From Collimonas sp. OK307 (lineage in GTDB: Bacteria; Pseudomonadota; Gammaproteobacteria; Burkholderiales; Burkholderiaceae_D), in assembly GCF_900113705.1 (NCBI RefSeq), contig NZ_FOQI01000004.1, forward strand, positions 186,001 to 250,000: a stretch of DNA of 64,000 nt, in the 5' to 3' direction. Shown here one piece after another: positions 1 through 10,140 of the stretch. The notes below the pieces were generated by a model, which worked only from the letters and a program-made list of their open reading frames with translations, was not told the DNA's origin and made no database searches. The translations under genes were made by a program, and so were the position numbers. Within the stretch, counting starts at the first letter, position 1. Every line of letters begins with the position of its first letter.

Positions 1-1
1 G

Positions 2-997
2 CAGCAAGAAACCAGGCTGGTGCGCCACGTTGAGGAACCATTGCGACAGCCGCCTCCCTACCGCGATTTCAACGACGTCAAGGGACAAGCGCAGGCCAAA
101 CGCGCACTGGAAGTGGCTGCTGCAGGCTCTCATAGCGTACTGCTGGTGGGTCCACCCGGCACCGGAAAATCCATGCTGGCGGCACGCTTTCCCGGAATCC
201 TGCCGCCCATGAGCGACCGCGAAGCACTCGAATCAGCGGCAGTACAGTCGCTCACCAGCGGCTTTTCCAGCGCGCGTTGGAAAGTCAGGCCGTATCGCTC
301 GCCGCATCACACCGCATCCGGCGTAGCGCTGGTAGGTGGCGGCAGCCCACCGCGCCCCGGTGAGATTTCGCTGGCGCATCGTGGCGTATTGTTCCTCGAT
401 GAATTGCCGGAGTTTGACCGACGCGTACTGGAAGCATTGCGTGAACCACTGGAATCCGGCCACATCACGATTTCGCGGGCGGCGCGCCAGGCTGATTTTC
501 CAGCTCGATTCCAGTTAATCGCAGCAATGAACCCCTGCCCTTGCGGCTACCTTGGACATACCACCAAGCAATGCCGCTGCACGCCCGATAATATCTTGCG
601 CTACCAAAACAAAATCTCGGGGCCGCTGCTGGATCGCATCGACATGCAGATCCAGGTGGCAGCAGTGCCTCACGATCAATTGCTCAGGCAGGCCGACGGC
701 GAATCGTCAGCCACCATAGCGGCCAGGGTGGCGCAAGTCCACGCGGTACAGCTGGCTCGTCAAGGCAAGGAAAACAATGGCTTGTCAACCAGTGAAATCG
801 ATCTGTATTGCAAACCTGATGGTGCCGGTGAAAAGCTGTTGAGCGGCGCAATGGCGCATCTGCACTGGTCAGCGCGCGCCTATCATCGGGTGTTGAAAGT
901 AGCGCGCACGATTGCCGACCTGGCCGCAGCCGATACTATCAGCGCTGTACATGTGGCTGAAGCAATTCAATATCGACGGGCGCTGCAGAATCCATGA
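2..997 (+). CDS. comM: ComM/YifB-family Mg-chelatase-like AAA+ ATPase, 5'-truncated by the window edge
   Basis: The frame is open to the left edge, so roughly the first third of the usual ~505-residue protein is missing. Counting from the edge, a Walker A GPPGTGKS lies near residue 50 and Walker B FLDELPEF near 131. The family cysteine cluster NPCPCGYLGH with two further cysteines follows near 178-193, and the C-terminal Mg-chelatase-like domain is complete. ComM is a hexameric helicase that promotes branch migration during natural transformation; that role is family knowledge. A GTG at 20 is an internal codon, not the real start. The gene is followed after 73 bp by a DUF3460 gene on the same strand. 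Confidence 0.95.
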   Translation, partial: QQETRLVRHVEEPLRQPPPYRDFNDVKGQAQAKRALEVAAAGSHSVLLVGPPGTGKSMLAARFPGILPPMSDREALESAAVQSLTSGFSSARWKVRPYRSPHHTASGVALVGGGSPPRPGEISLAHRGVLFLDELPEFDRRVLEALREPLESGHITISRAARQADFPARFQLIAAMNPCPCGYLGHTTKQCRCTPDNILRYQNKISGPLLDRIDMQIQVAAVPHDQLLRQADGESSATIAARVAQVHAVQLARQGKENNGLSTSEIDLYCKPDGAGEKLLSGAMAHLHWSARAYHRVLKVARTIADLAAADTISAVHVAEAIQYRRALQNP

Positions 998-1070
998 TCT
1001 TGCCCATTAAAAACACATTGAAACTCGCTGCGCCTTTGGCAGTCCAAAAAATAACAGGACTGGAGATCAC

Positions 1071-1283
1071 ATGTTTGCCAAACAGAAAGGCTATAAGGCC
1101 GGTCATGAAGGCTATGTCTCGGAAATCACGCAGTTCCTGGACAAGTTTCTCGAGGAACATCCAGAAGTAATCGACGAACAAAGCCGGGGCTGGCACATAT
1201 TCTGGGATCGCGACGTCGACCTGGGCGAATTGAAAAAGGCTGACGAGGACAGCGTGCCGGCCAAACCTTACTACTACAGCTAA
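1071..1283 (+). CDS. DUF3460 family small protein
   Basis: A 70-residue soluble protein rich in charged and aromatic residues, with the DUF3460 pattern: an FAKQKGYKA start, a helix ending FLEEHPEV, then GWHIFWDRDVDL. The start is an ATG preceded by a GGAG-type ribosome binding site. The family is restricted mainly to Betaproteobacteria and its function is unknown. No signal peptide or membrane segment is visible. It sits just downstream of comM and may be cotranscribed. Confidence 0.85.
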   Translation: MFAKQKGYKAGHEGYVSEITQFLDKFLEEHPEVIDEQSRGWHIFWDRDVDLGELKKADEDSVPAKPYYYS

Positions 1284-1482
1284 CTCGGCCAGGAGTAAAT
1301 CGGTCATACCGTTTAGCCCCACCGATGCCGGTTTAAGCTTATTTTAATTTGTGGCCGCTAAGATGGATTCCGTAGGCGCCCCAAATTCCTCACAGTCGCG
1401 CCAACTTGCATTGTGCAATGTCGTATTTTTCCCCATTCAGCTCTTCTCCCATTGTGGGAGATGCAATTTTGGAGGAGGCATC

Positions 1483-1905
1483 ATGAACAAGCGCACTCTT
1501 TTTGCCCTATCAGTGTTGATGTCGGCAAACCTGGCATTTGCTGCCGATGCTACGCAAAGTCGGCTGCAGCCAACCACCAGCGGCGTCGCCACCTATGTTT
1601 CCGGCGGTATCGGGCAAGACGAATCAACTGCCATACAGCAGGCGGCAAAAGATTATTCCTTGACCCTCGAATTTGTCATCAAGGCCGCGCCCAAGGATGA
1701 ATTTACTTCTGATGTACAAGTGAAAGTGAGCGACGCCAAGCACAACAGCGTCCTGGACACAGTATCAAAGGGCCCTTTCCTCCTGGCGCAACTGCCAGCC
1801 GGGCGTTATCACATCGATGCAATCAAGAACGGCCAGACCAAGGCCCACGATGTGACAATCAAGCCGGGATCGCATCAACACATCATGTTTGAATGGTCCG
1901 AGTAG
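1483..1905 (+). CDS. secreted protein with carboxypeptidase-regulatory-like (beta-sandwich) fold
   Basis: 140 residues. The ATG at 1483 is preceded by a very strong GGAGGAGG site, so the longer frame starting further upstream is rejected. Residues 1-20 form a signal peptide cut after AFAAD or just before. The mature part has the YxxxxxKNGQ..HDVTIKPG pattern seen in small carboxypeptidase-regulatory-like or transthyretin-like periplasmic proteins, with a stretch FLLAQLPAGRYHIDA typical of such domains. No catalytic residues are visible. Likely a periplasmic single-domain protein of unknown role; related proteins are common in Oxalobacteraceae. Confidence 0.75.
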   Translation: MNKRTLFALSVLMSANLAFAADATQSRLQPTTSGVATYVSGGIGQDESTAIQQAAKDYSLTLEFVIKAAPKDEFTSDVQVKVSDAKHNSVLDTVSKGPFLLAQLPAGRYHIDAIKNGQTKAHDVTIKPGSHQHIMFEWSE

Positions 1906-2207
1906 CGGATCTGCAACATTATTAGCAATATTTGGTAACAACGATCCGAGCAGGCAGTGCCCACGGAATAGACGGACTCTGAAGGCTGGCACGAAAAACT
2001 GTAGCTTTCATCAATATTTAGTTCGTGACAAATATCAACGCTGGCGTAGTATATAAATGAAAGAAATATTTAAATTCTTCACAAGATAAATATGTCTCAT
2101 TTGAAACATGTCTCTCGGAAAAGGAGTTAAAAAATAATATTTTCATTTGCTGGCTTGAAAACTGCTTACTCGATCATTACCTTCTGTCTTAATTACCGGG
2201 AGCGCAT
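1906..2207. other. AT-rich intergenic stretch upstream of the DUF3567 gene
   Basis: About 300 bp that is markedly AT-richer than its surroundings, with several A/T runs between 2010 and 2150. No credible gene is seen; the only short frame with a good ribosome binding site encodes nine residues. It probably carries the promoter and an AT-rich upstream element for the gene at 2208. No clear -35/-10 pair could be chosen with confidence. Confidence 0.5.
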
Positions 2208-2465
2208 ATGAACCTGATTTATAACAGTGACCAATACAGCGTCGTCGAATTTGGTGCCGATGAACAACGCGAAGCTTTACGTTTCGGCGGCTACGAGATC
2301 GTCGATAAATCATTCAAGCGCGAGATTTTCATTGCTGGTGCTTTGGCTGAGTTTTTCCGTAAAGGGGTCGAAGATTTGATTGCGACCGAGCCGAGCATCG
2401 AAGATATCGATGCCTTTTTAGGCAATTATGACTCGATGATGAGTCAGCCGGTAACATTGCAGTAA
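2208..2465 (+). CDS. DUF3567 family protein
   Basis: 85 residues starting MNLIYNSDQYSVVEFG, which is the conserved opening of DUF3567 proteins of Burkholderiales. The middle contains FGGYEIVDK and the C-terminus an acidic helix ending in FLGNYDSMM. The ATG has a GGGAG site seven bases upstream. No membrane segments. Function is unknown; the family is small, cytoplasmic and often single copy in this order. Confidence 0.88.
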   Translation: MNLIYNSDQYSVVEFGADEQREALRFGGYEIVDKSFKREIFIAGALAEFFRKGVEDLIATEPSIEDIDAFLGNYDSMMSQPVTLQ

Positions 2466-2596
2466 CTTCCTTTCCGATCCACCTCGTTTCAGTCAACCTG
2501 CTGTTGCCGACGCCGTCGACAGCCATCAGGAAGACTGGGACGGCTTAAGCATTGTTGCCGTAGCTTCGCTTGCGGCGCATTTCCCACGTCTTCCCC

Positions 2597-3277
2597 ATGT
2601 ACGCCAATTCCAGCCCGATTCACAGTGCCCAAAGCGGCGTTCATGACCAGCTTGCAGCGACCGTAGCCAAACATGCGGCGCACACTTTTCAAAAACCGGT
2701 CAGCGCTTATAACCAGCGCGCTTTTGACGACAGCATTGCCGCCTGGCGCACCGCCGGCAGCCTGCCTTTGATTTTGGATGCGGGTTGTGGCGTTGGCTTG
2801 TCGACCATGCACCTGGCAGCGCAGTACCCCGATCATTTCGTGATTGGAGTCGATCAGTCTGCAGACCGGGTTGGCCGTAACACGCTATGGCCGGGCGCGA
2901 CGCCGCTGCCGGACAACTTCCTGCGGATTCGTGCCGATCTGGTGGATTACTGGCGGCTGCTGCTGGCTGCCCGGATTTTCCCGGCACGACACTATTTACT
3001 GTATCCGAATCCGTGGCCGAAGATTGGCCAGCTGAGCCGCCGCTGGCATGGCCATCCGGTGTTTCCGGATATCGTCGCCCTCGGGGGAATTCTGGAATGC
3101 CGTAGCAACTGGCAGATCTATGTTGAGGAATGCGCCAGCGCCCTGGGCCAGCTAAGTGGCAAGGACGTTGGCTGCGAAGCGTATCGGCCGACACTGCCGA
3201 TTACCCCGTTTGAGAGTAAATACCTGGCTTCCGGCCATCATTTGTGGCGCTGCCAGGTCAACCTCAGCCAGCCATGA
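2597..3277 (+). CDS. TrmB-like SAM-dependent methyltransferase
   Basis: 226 residues from the first ATG; an in-frame TTG at 2570 would add nine residues, and neither start has a good ribosome binding site. Motif I is LDAGCGVGLSTMHLA and the following strand ends IGVDQS, as in class I methyltransferases. The YPNPWPK segment and the downstream SRRWHGHPVF match tRNA (guanine-N7) methyltransferase TrmB architecture, where the same region reads DPWPKKRHHKRR. The basic RNA-contact cluster is reduced here, so this is a TrmB-like paralogue rather than a certain TrmB. It converges on kup across a hairpin. Confidence 0.75.
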   Translation: MYANSSPIHSAQSGVHDQLAATVAKHAAHTFQKPVSAYNQRAFDDSIAAWRTAGSLPLILDAGCGVGLSTMHLAAQYPDHFVIGVDQSADRVGRNTLWPGATPLPDNFLRIRADLVDYWRLLLAARIFPARHYLLYPNPWPKIGQLSRRWHGHPVFPDIVALGGILECRSNWQIYVEECASALGQLSGKDVGCEAYRPTLPITPFESKYLASGHHLWRCQVNLSQP

Positions 3278-3288
3278 ATTCCAGGAAG

Positions 3289-3313
3289 CCCGCAAACCAG
3301 AACGGTCTGCGGG
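3289..3313. terminator. intergenic hairpin between convergent genes
   Basis: Arms CCCGCA (3289-3294) and TGCGGG (3308-3313), extended inside by ACC/GGT across one mismatch, give a stable stem with a five-base loop. It lies 12 bp after the methyltransferase stop and 16 bp from the kup stop. There is no clear T-run, so it is a weak or Rho-assisted terminator candidate for both genes. Confidence 0.45.
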
Positions 3314-3328
3314 GATATTCCGGATAAT

Positions 3329-5230
3329 TTAAATTTCGACCTTGGTACCCAGTTCAACCACCCGATTCACCGGGATATGGAAAAAGTCAGAAGGCTTGGC
3401 GGCATTCTGATACATCCAGGCAAAGAGCTTTTCACGCCATAACCGCATGCCGGGGATCTTGCTCGGTATCACGGTGTCGCGCGCCAGGAAGAACGACGTA
3501 TCCATCACGTCGAACTCAAGGCCGAACTGCGCGGTCGTCAATGCCATCACAGTCTGTACGTCGGGCGCTTCCTTGAAGCCGAAAGCCGCGCGCAGCACAT
3601 ACACATCGCTACCCAATTCCTTCAAGGTTAAACGCTTGCTGTCTTCAACGAAAGGCACGTCCCAGATACTGATCTTCATGAAAAACACGCGCTTGTGCAG
3701 GATGCGGTTGTGCTTAAGGTTGTGCAACAACGCCACCGGTACTGTCGTCTTATTGCCGGTCATGAACACGGCAGTACCTTCGACCCGATGCGGCGGATGC
3801 GCCAGAAGGCCTTCAATGAAAGGCTCCAGCGGAATACCCTCGTCCTTGCTGCGCTCACGCAGCAGCATGCGGCCGGAGTACCAGGTCATCAACAGGAAGA
3901 AGGCAAAACCGCCGAGCAGTAGCGGGAACCAGCCGCCGTCGACAATCTTCAGCAGGTTGGCGGCGAAGAAGGCGAAATCGACAATGAAGAAGGCGCTGAT
4001 GACCAACGCCACCAGGAACGGATTCCACTTCCATACGGTACGCATGACCACCGCTGCCAGCACGGTCGTGATCAGCATGGTGGTAGTCACGGCAACACCG
4101 TAGGCCGCGGCCAGGTTGTCGGATTTCTTGAAGGCCAGGACTACTGCCACCACCAGTATCAGCAACATCCAATTGATCACCGGCACGTAGATCTGGCCGC
4201 GTTCATCTTCGGAAGTATGCAGAATCCGCATGCGCGGTACGAAGCCCAGCAAGATGGCCTGGCTGGTCAACGAGAACGCACCCGAGATCACGGCTTGCGA
4301 TGCGATCACGGTGGCGGCGGTCGCCAGGAGCACCATGGGCAGCAGCAAGGCGTCCGGCACCATCAGGTAAAACGGATTCTGGATCGCACTCGGATTGGTC
4401 AGCAGGTTTGCGCCCTGGCCGAAATAATTCAACATCAGGCAAGGCATGACGGTAAACAACCAGGCAAAGCGGATAGGCCGGATGCCGAAATGTCCCATGT
4501 CAGCATACAGTGCCTCGGCGCCGGTCAGCACCAGCACTACCGAACCCAGCACGACGAAAGCCTGCAGGGCATGTTGTTGCATGAATGCGAAAGCATAATA
4601 AGGATTGATCGCTACCAGGATCTCCGGTGCTTTGATGACGTTGTAGACGCCTAGTACGCCCAGCGACAGGAACCAGACGAACATCACCGGGCCGAATAAT
4701 TTTCCCACCACCGTTGTGCCGTGTTTCTGGATCAGGAACAAGGCAATCAGGATCACCAGTGACAACGGCAACACATATCGCGATAGTCCCGGCGTGGCGA
4801 TTTCCAGCCCCTCAACCGCGGACAACACTGAGATTGCCGGAGTAATCACGACGTCGCCATAAAACATGCAAGCCCCGAATACGCCCAGCATCATTAACAC
4901 CTTGGCCCGTCTTGAACCGGCTTTTGCGGTACGCAGGGACAAAGCCATCAAGGCCAGTACCCCGCCTTCGCCGTTATTATCGGCGCGCATCACGAACAGT
5001 ACGTACTTCAGCGAGACCACGATGGTGATCGCCCAGAACAGCATCGAGATAATCCCCAGCACCGCCGCCGGCGTAAACGGAATGCCGTGCTCCGCGCTAA
5101 AACACTCCTTCAACGCGTACAGCGGGCTGGTGCCGATATCGCCGAACACGATGCCTAACGCAGCCAGCGTAATGATGTGTAGACGGGATGACTTGAATCC
5201 GGGGCTGTTGCTGGTTTGCGTGTTACTCAT
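3329..5230 (-). CDS. kup: Kup-type low-affinity potassium transporter
   Basis: 633 residues from the ATG at 5230, which has an AGAGAGA site upstream; the 13-residue upstream extension is unlikely. The N-terminal region has the family signature [13 protein letters not shown] and the block EGLEIATP. About twelve membrane segments fill residues 20-450, and a hydrophilic cytoplasmic domain fills the rest. The protein is a K+/H+ symporter of the KUP/HAK/KT family in the inner membrane. It stands alone, with 252 bp of noncoding sequence before rsmI on the same strand, in which no further gene was found. Confidence 0.96.
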   Translation of the reverse strand: MSNTQTSNSPGFKSSRLHIITLAALGIVFGDIGTSPLYALKECFSAEHGIPFTPAAVLGIISMLFWAITIVVSLKYVLFVMRADNNGEGGVLALMALSLRTAKAGSRRAKVLMMLGVFGACMFYGDVVITPAISVLSAVEGLEIATPGLSRYVLPLSLVILIALFLIQKHGTTVVGKLFGPVMFVWFLSLGVLGVYNVIKAPEILVAINPYYAFAFMQQHALQAFVVLGSVVLVLTGAEALYADMGHFGIRPIRFAWLFTVMPCLMLNYFGQGANLLTNPSAIQNPFYLMVPDALLLPMVLLATAATVIASQAVISGAFSLTSQAILLGFVPRMRILHTSEDERGQIYVPVINWMLLILVVAVVLAFKKSDNLAAAYGVAVTTTMLITTVLAAVVMRTVWKWNPFLVALVISAFFIVDFAFFAANLLKIVDGGWFPLLLGGFAFFLLMTWYSGRMLLRERSKDEGIPLEPFIEGLLAHPPHRVEGTAVFMTGNKTTVPVALLHNLKHNRILHKRVFFMKISIWDVPFVEDSKRLTLKELGSDVYVLRAAFGFKEAPDVQTVMALTTAQFGLEFDVMDTSFFLARDTVIPSKIPGMRLWREKLFAWMYQNAAKPSDFFHIPVNRVVELGTKVEI

Positions 5231-5482
5231 GTTCTCTCTCTTATTGGTAAGGGCAAGTCTGGCATACATGGCCCACTTACTTCAATTTGATAACTGCCTG
5301 AATCTTTTACCGCATTGCACAAGGAGGCGGATTTTACTATCGAACCCCAGGCCGGAACTAATCGGGAATGTTACTGCCGTTGCTAAAATACATCGCTGCG
5401 CGCCGCAATTTGTGCCTATTCATGAGTAAGTTCAGGCGTTCATGACAATACTTACCGATGACAAAAGATTATCATACCTACC

Positions 5483-6397
5483 CTACTCAGTGCCTTCAGT
5501 GTTTTTTAATGCCAACGCTCGTTCGTACAGGGCATTTTTCTTTTGCCCGGTAATTTGCGCCGCCAAGGCTGAGGCTTGCTTGATCGACAACTCCGCCAAC
5601 AATATCTGCAACACCCGTTCCCCTTCAGCGCTGTCGTCGAGCGCCACCGGCGCGGCTTCGATCAGCAACACGAACTCGCCCTTTTGCCGATTGCCGTCGG
5701 CCGCCAACCAGGCCGGCGCTTCGCCCAATGGGCAACGATGCACGCTCTCGAACAATTTGGTCAACTCGCGCGCCAGCACGATTTGGCGGCTGGCCCCGAA
5801 GGCCTGCAACAAGGCATCGACGGTTTCCAAGATCCGATGCGGCGCCTCATACAACACCAATGTAGCAGTGGCGCCCGCCAAGCCGGCCAGCACGATCTCG
5901 CGCTGCCGTGCCTTGCTCGGCAAGAATCCAACGAACTGAAACTGATCGTTCACCAGGCCGCTGACCGACAACGCGGTCACCGCCGCCGATGGCCCAGGCA
6001 ACGGCAAGGCGCGCAAACCGGCGCGCAGCACGGCGTCGACAATCCGCGCGCCAGGGTCCGACACTGCAGGCGTGCCCGCATCGGACACCAGCGCGATGCG
6101 CTCGCCAGCCTGCAAGCGCGCGACGATCTTGTCGGCGACTTCCCGTTCGTTATGCTCGTGCGCCGCCACCAGAGGCTTGGATAAACCATAGCGATTCAGC
6201 AAATGGGCGGTATTCCGGGTGTCCTCGCATGCCACTGCATCGACCAGGGACAATACGTGCAAGGCCCGCAGGCTGATATCGCAGACATTTCCGATCGGTG
6301 TGGCCAACACATATAATGTGGAAGCGGGATACGCTTGCTGCGCGACCTCATCCAAAATCGCTGGGTTGATGAGGTTGCGGGCAGATTGATGAGTCAT
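5483..6397 (-). CDS. rsmI: 16S rRNA 2'-O-ribose C1402 methyltransferase RsmI
   Basis: 304 residues. The tetrapyrrole-methylase fold is clear: LYVLATPIGN, CEDTRNTAHLL, the VSDAGTPAVSDPG loop and LPGPSAAVTAL, all RsmI signatures. It modifies C1402 in the decoding centre using S-adenosylmethionine. It is divergent from the lpoA-like gene with only 12 bp between start codons, the same arrangement as yraL/yraM in enterobacteria. A promoter for each must overlap the other gene's 5' end. Confidence 0.95.
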   Translation of the reverse strand: MTHQSARNLINPAILDEVAQQAYPASTLYVLATPIGNVCDISLRALHVLSLVDAVACEDTRNTAHLLNRYGLSKPLVAAHEHNEREVADKIVARLQAGERIALVSDAGTPAVSDPGARIVDAVLRAGLRALPLPGPSAAVTALSVSGLVNDQFQFVGFLPSKARQREIVLAGLAGATATLVLYEAPHRILETVDALLQAFGASRQIVLARELTKLFESVHRCPLGEAPAWLAADGNRQKGEFVLLIEAAPVALDDSAEGERVLQILLAELSIKQASALAAQITGQKKNALYERALALKNTEGTE

Positions 6398-6409
6398 TGG
6401 GAGTTATGA

Positions 6410-7561
6410 ATGTTATATAAATGGGCCAAGCTAACGCTAGTGGCGGGTATCCTGTTGAACGGATTGTGCCCGCCTGCGCTGGCGAACACAACCACAGCCG
6501 GATCGGCCAGCCTGGATGGCGGCGCCGATACGATCCCGCTGGCTAGCATCGCCCTGTTGCTGCCCTTGCGCTCTGGCCCGCTGGGGGCCGCCGCCGATGC
6601 CGTGCGCGGAGGATTTTTAAATGCTTACGAACGCGACAAGAGCGGTTTGGCCGTCACCGTGATCGAAGCCGCCGATACGCCTGGCGACATGCTGGCCGCC
6701 TATCTCACTGCCAGTAAAAAGTACGATATCCTGGTCGGCCCGCTGTCGCGCACAGGTCTGACCGCCATCATCCAGAGCGGCAAAGTGGAAAAACCAACGA
6801 TTGCCCTGACCCAGCCGGATTTTGCCGCCAGCAAAGAAATGGCCCTGCCGGCGCAGTTGCTGCCTATCGGCTTGTCGATTGAAGCCGAAGCGCGACAAGT
6901 CGGCAGTTGGGTCGGCTCCGACTACTCGCCTGGCACGGTATTTGTCCTGAGCACCAATGCAGCCTGGCAAAAGCGCGTCGCCAACGCCTTCATGCAGCAA
7001 GTGCAAGGCAGCGGACTGCACGCCAACCTGATGACGTTAAGCATGGAAGACGGCACCTTCAACGCCGGCGCACTGACACAATTGCAGCAACGCATACAAA
7101 GTGAAAAGCCGCGTTTGCTGTTTGCCGCGCTGAACGCCGACCAGACCAAGCAGATACGCAGCGCGATTGGCGAGGACACGCCTATCTTCGGTATTTCCCA
7201 AATGAATCCGCTGATCTCCAACGATAATAATCCGGAACATCAAATCCCTGAACTTAACGGCGTGCGGCTGCTAGATATTCCCTGGCAGGTAGAACCCGAC
7301 CACCCCGCCGTCATGGCATATCCGCACCAGCCGGTGGCCGCCGACCAGCGCCCCAATGCCGATCTGGAGCGCCTATATGCGCTGGGCATCGATGCTTTTC
7401 GCATCGCCCACGAAATCGCCGCGCGCAATACCGTGTTCCAGATCGATGGCGTGACCGGCCAGCTGAATATCAGTTTTGGCGCAGGCACACCGCGCTTTGA
7501 GCGCATAGAGCCGGCCGCTACCTACCAAAATGGCATAGTCATGCCGCTCGGCGCTCCCTGA
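6410..7561 (+). CDS. lpoA: LpoA/LppC-like penicillin-binding protein activator
   Basis: 383 residues with an N-terminal signal peptide ending near PPALA; the cysteine at residue 20 is not in a convincing lipobox, so lipid anchoring is uncertain. The mature part has a periplasmic-binding-protein-like fold (IALLLPLRSGPLGAAADAVRGGF, VGPLSRTG), matching the C-terminal half of LpoA. The N-terminal TPR region of enterobacterial LpoA (~670 residues) is absent, as is usual in Betaproteobacteria. LpoA stimulates the bifunctional synthase PBP1A from the outer membrane. The next gene, yraN, starts 15 bp after the stop. Confidence 0.82.
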   Translation: MLYKWAKLTLVAGILLNGLCPPALANTTTAGSASLDGGADTIPLASIALLLPLRSGPLGAAADAVRGGFLNAYERDKSGLAVTVIEAADTPGDMLAAYLTASKKYDILVGPLSRTGLTAIIQSGKVEKPTIALTQPDFAASKEMALPAQLLPIGLSIEAEARQVGSWVGSDYSPGTVFVLSTNAAWQKRVANAFMQQVQGSGLHANLMTLSMEDGTFNAGALTQLQQRIQSEKPRLLFAALNADQTKQIRSAIGEDTPIFGISQMNPLISNDNNPEHQIPELNGVRLLDIPWQVEPDHPAVMAYPHQPVAADQRPNADLERLYALGIDAFRIAHEIAARNTVFQIDGVTGQLNISFGAGTPRFERIEPAATYQNGIVMPLGAP

Positions 7562-7575
7562 TTCCGCCTGGCGCC

Positions 7576-7947
7576 GTGATCAAATTCCTGAAAGTGCAAT
7601 CGCCGCGCCAGGTCAGCGGCCAGATGGCGGAAGACCGCGCGCTGGCTTATTTACAGCAACGCGGCTTGAAGCTGGTCGAAAGGAATTTTCGTTGCAAAGG
7701 CGGCGAAATCGATTTAATCCTGGCCGAGCCGGCTTTGAACCTGCTGGTTTTTGTCGAAGTCAGACAGCGCAGCAGCCAACGCTACGGCGGCGCCGCGGCT
7801 AGCGTAACGCGCGGCAAACAAGCCAAACTCATCATTGCCGCCCAGGTCTTCCTGCAGCGTTATGCCGATCTGCCGGCCTGTCGTTTCGACGTGATTGCCA
7901 TTGAGGACGAAGCCATCGAATGGATCAGGCAAGCTTTCGAGGCTTGA
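7576..7947 (+). CDS. YraN family (UPF0102) endonuclease-like protein
   Basis: 123 residues starting at GTG. The family core NFRCKGGEIDLI, then FVEVRQR, matches the PD-(D/E)XK-like nuclease fold of UPF0102, with E-I-D-L and E-V-R as the presumed metal-binding residues (K of the usual EVK replaced by R). Function is unproven in bacteria. The gene follows lpoA closely and is likely translated from the same transcript. Confidence 0.9.
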   Translation: MIKFLKVQSPRQVSGQMAEDRALAYLQQRGLKLVERNFRCKGGEIDLILAEPALNLLVFVEVRQRSSQRYGGAAASVTRGKQAKLIIAAQVFLQRYADLPACRFDVIAIEDEAIEWIRQAFEA

Positions 7948-7977
7948 TTGATCTACCGGCCGCGACGGCAACGCCGC

Positions 7978-8001
7978 TATAATCCGGTCACCATGGTAAC
8001 C
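7978..8001 (+). promoter_or_regulatory. -10 element with adjacent 16-bp near-perfect palindrome upstream of diaA
   Basis: A consensus TATAAT lies at 7978-7983, and GGTCACCATGGTAACC at 7986-8001 is palindromic except for one position. The palindrome would cover the transcription start. No good -35 is seen at 16-18 bp, which suggests an activated promoter or a non-standard one. It is the only promoter-like signal between yraN and diaA. Assignment is inference from position. Confidence 0.4.
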
Positions 8002-8080
8002 GCACTAGTCACAGCAAGAATTCCGATACACTTATCAATCAGAAAACAATTCTGCCAATCAAACCTATATCGCTCAATAG

Positions 8081-9383
<1,303 letters not shown>

Positions 9384-9458
9384 AACGATTGCCGTGAAAC
9401 AGCGGAGCGGGCCGGCTTGTGAAGCGGCTTGCTTTTCCGCTTCTTGTCATATAACGTT

Positions 9459-9491
9459 GCCGCTGGACAAATTGTCCGGCGGCTTTTTTTT
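9459..9491 (+). terminator. strong Rho-independent terminator directly upstream of lemA
   Basis: The stem runs 9459-9469 with 9473-9483 (11 pairs including one G-T) around a three-base loop, followed by eight T residues. It would end the yraN-diaA-dolP transcript. The T-run is only about 10 bp before the lemA ATG and abuts its GGGGA ribosome binding site, which leaves no room for a separate promoter between terminator and start. Confidence 0.85.
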
Positions 9492-9501
9492 GGGGAAAAC
9501 A

Positions 9502-10092
9502 ATGATCGGTTTCATCATTTTTCTGGCAATTGTGCTTGGCATCGTATTTTGGGTGGTCGGTATTTATAACCGACTGGTGAGTTTCCGCAATCGCTTCAAG
9601 AACGCGTTCGCCCAGATCGACGTGCAACTGAAACGCCGCTATGACCTGATTCCGAACCTGGTGGAAACCGCCAAGGGTTACATGAAGCATGAGCGCGAAA
9701 CGCTGGAAGCGGTGATCTCGGCGCGCAACCAGGCCGTCAGCGCCAATGCCAAGGTCGGCGGCAACGCTACCGATGCCGCAGCTGTGCAGCAAATGGCGGC
9801 CAGCGAAGGCGCTCTCAGCGCCAGCCTCGGAAAACTGTTTGCCTTGTCGGAAGCCTACCCCGATCTGAAGGCTAATCAAAACATGATGCAACTCACCGAA
9901 GAGTTGACCGGCACAGAAAATAAAATCGGCTTCTCACGCCAGGCCTATAACGACAGCGTGATGGAATACAACACCGCTATCGAGCAATTCCCGGGGTCGA
10001 TATTCGCCAACATGTTTGCTTTCAAGCCGGCAGAATTATTGCAGGCGACCGAAGCGCCGGAAGAGCGCAAGGCAGTCAAGGTCACGTTTTGA
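9502..10092 (+). CDS. lemA: LemA family membrane protein
   Basis: 196 residues. One N-terminal membrane helix (residues 1-25) is followed by YNRLVSFRNRFKNAFAQIDV and QLKRRYDLIPNLVETAKGYM, the LemA hallmark, and a long helical domain. LemA proteins form membrane-anchored coiled assemblies of uncertain role and are often encoded with a membrane metalloprotease, as here. The ATG is preceded by GGGGA which touches the terminator described above. Confidence 0.93.
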   Translation: MIGFIIFLAIVLGIVFWVVGIYNRLVSFRNRFKNAFAQIDVQLKRRYDLIPNLVETAKGYMKHERETLEAVISARNQAVSANAKVGGNATDAAAVQQMAASEGALSASLGKLFALSEAYPDLKANQNMMQLTEELTGTENKIGFSRQAYNDSVMEYNTAIEQFPGSIFANMFAFKPAELLQATEAPEERKAVKVTF

Positions 10093-10140
10093 GCAAGTTC
10101 GGATTCAGCTCGCAATCCGTCTTGAACTGAACCGGCACGC

